A stretch of DNA of 22,061 nucleotides, taken from contig CAZQSB010000041.1 of assembly GCA_964596015.1 (NCBI GenBank), forward strand, positions 1 to 22,061, in the 5' to 3' direction. Of the stretch, positions 21,962-22,061 are shown piece after piece. The stretch is from WJMD01 sp964596015. GTDB lineage: Bacteria; Joyebacterota; Joyebacteria; Joyebacterales; Joyebacteraceae. The notes beneath the pieces are model-generated. The model worked only from the letters and a program-made list of their open reading frames with translations, did no database searches and had not been told where the DNA came from. The position numbers and the translations under genes are program-made. Positions within the stretch are counted from its first letter, which is position 1. Every line of letters begins with the position of its first letter.

Positions 21962-21979
21962 AGCGGTCGCAACCGTTTC
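21962..21979 (+). terminator. weak hairpin after the class V aminotransferase
   Basis: A 6-bp stem with one G-T pair (21962-21967 with 21972-21977) and loop CGCA, followed by TCTCC. It may end the aminotransferase transcript before the tRNA gene; weak. Confidence 0.25.
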
Positions 21980-22006
21980 TCCGCGAGACCTCCGTTTCTG
22001 ATCTCG

Positions 22007-22061
22007 GGGCCGTTAGCTCAGTTGGTAGAGCACCTGCCTTTTAAGCAGGGAGTCGCTGGTT
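22007..22061 (+). tRNA. tRNA-Lys (anticodon UUU), 3' part outside the window
   Basis: Acceptor 5' strand GGGCCGT (22007-22013), then TA and the D arm GCTC-AGTTGGTA-GAGC. The anticodon stem CCTGC/GCAGG (22033-22037 with 22045-22049) encloses loop CTTTTAA with anticodon TTT (22040-22042). The T arm and 3' acceptor strand are cut off by the window end. Confidence 0.93.

Overview
The window is ordinary chromosomal DNA of a GC-rich, Gram-negative-type bacterium. The outer-membrane secretin with its inner-membrane pilM-N-O-P set shows a diderm. The butyrate kinase and phosphate butyryltransferase pair suggests a fermentative or anaerobic acyl-phosphate metabolism. Nothing fixes the phylum. The gene mix (short secretin, minor pilins with large beta-rich ectodomains, AsnA, buk-ptb, tig-clpP-lon-engB) would fit an uncultured deep lineage such as one of the FCB-group candidate phyla, but that is a guess.

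Layout. (1) 142-5819, plus strand: type IV pilus assembly locus, major-type pilin, then pilM, pilN, pilO, pilP, pilQ and prepilin peptidase pilD, tightly packed. (2) 6032-8511, minus strand, convergent: a minor-pilin operon (PilX-like protein with a large ectodomain, PilW-like, PilV-like), separated from pilD by a two-way hairpin and a small tandem repeat. Upstream of it (8606-8683) is an AT-rich control region holding a close match to a sigma-54 promoter and three 11-bp repeats exactly 22 bp apart. (3) 8788-9994, minus strand: two tandem 189-residue XRE-cupin regulators, paralogous to each other. (4) 9995-10524: a non-coding region with divergent promoters and a 10-bp inverted repeat. (5) 10525-11778: a fold-type I PLP aminotransferase. 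(6) 11953-13086: ammonia-dependent asparagine synthetase asnA. (7) 13254-15364: buk and ptb, followed 8 nt later by tRNA-Leu(UAG). (8) 15525-20722: tig, clpP, lon and engB, a protein-quality-control cluster from which clpX is absent. (9) 20757-21914: a class V aminotransferase, then a tRNA-Lys(UUU) cut by the window end.

How it fits together. PilM, PilN, PilO and PilP form the alignment complex linking the cytoplasmic pilus motor (pilB, pilC and pilT are not in this window) to the PilQ secretin. PilD processes the pilin and the minor pilins encoded on the opposite strand. Buk and Ptb interconvert acyl-CoA and acyl phosphate and acid with ATP yield; the nearby aminotransferase could feed amino-acid carbon into that route, but this is inference. 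Trigger factor, ClpP and Lon handle nascent-chain folding and degradation.

The observations most worth following are the sigma-54-like promoter with helically phased repeats before the minor pilins, and a ClpP whose triad position 172 reads Asn instead of Asp. I found no clearly new defence, mobile or biosynthetic system, no CRISPR array and no insertion sequence.
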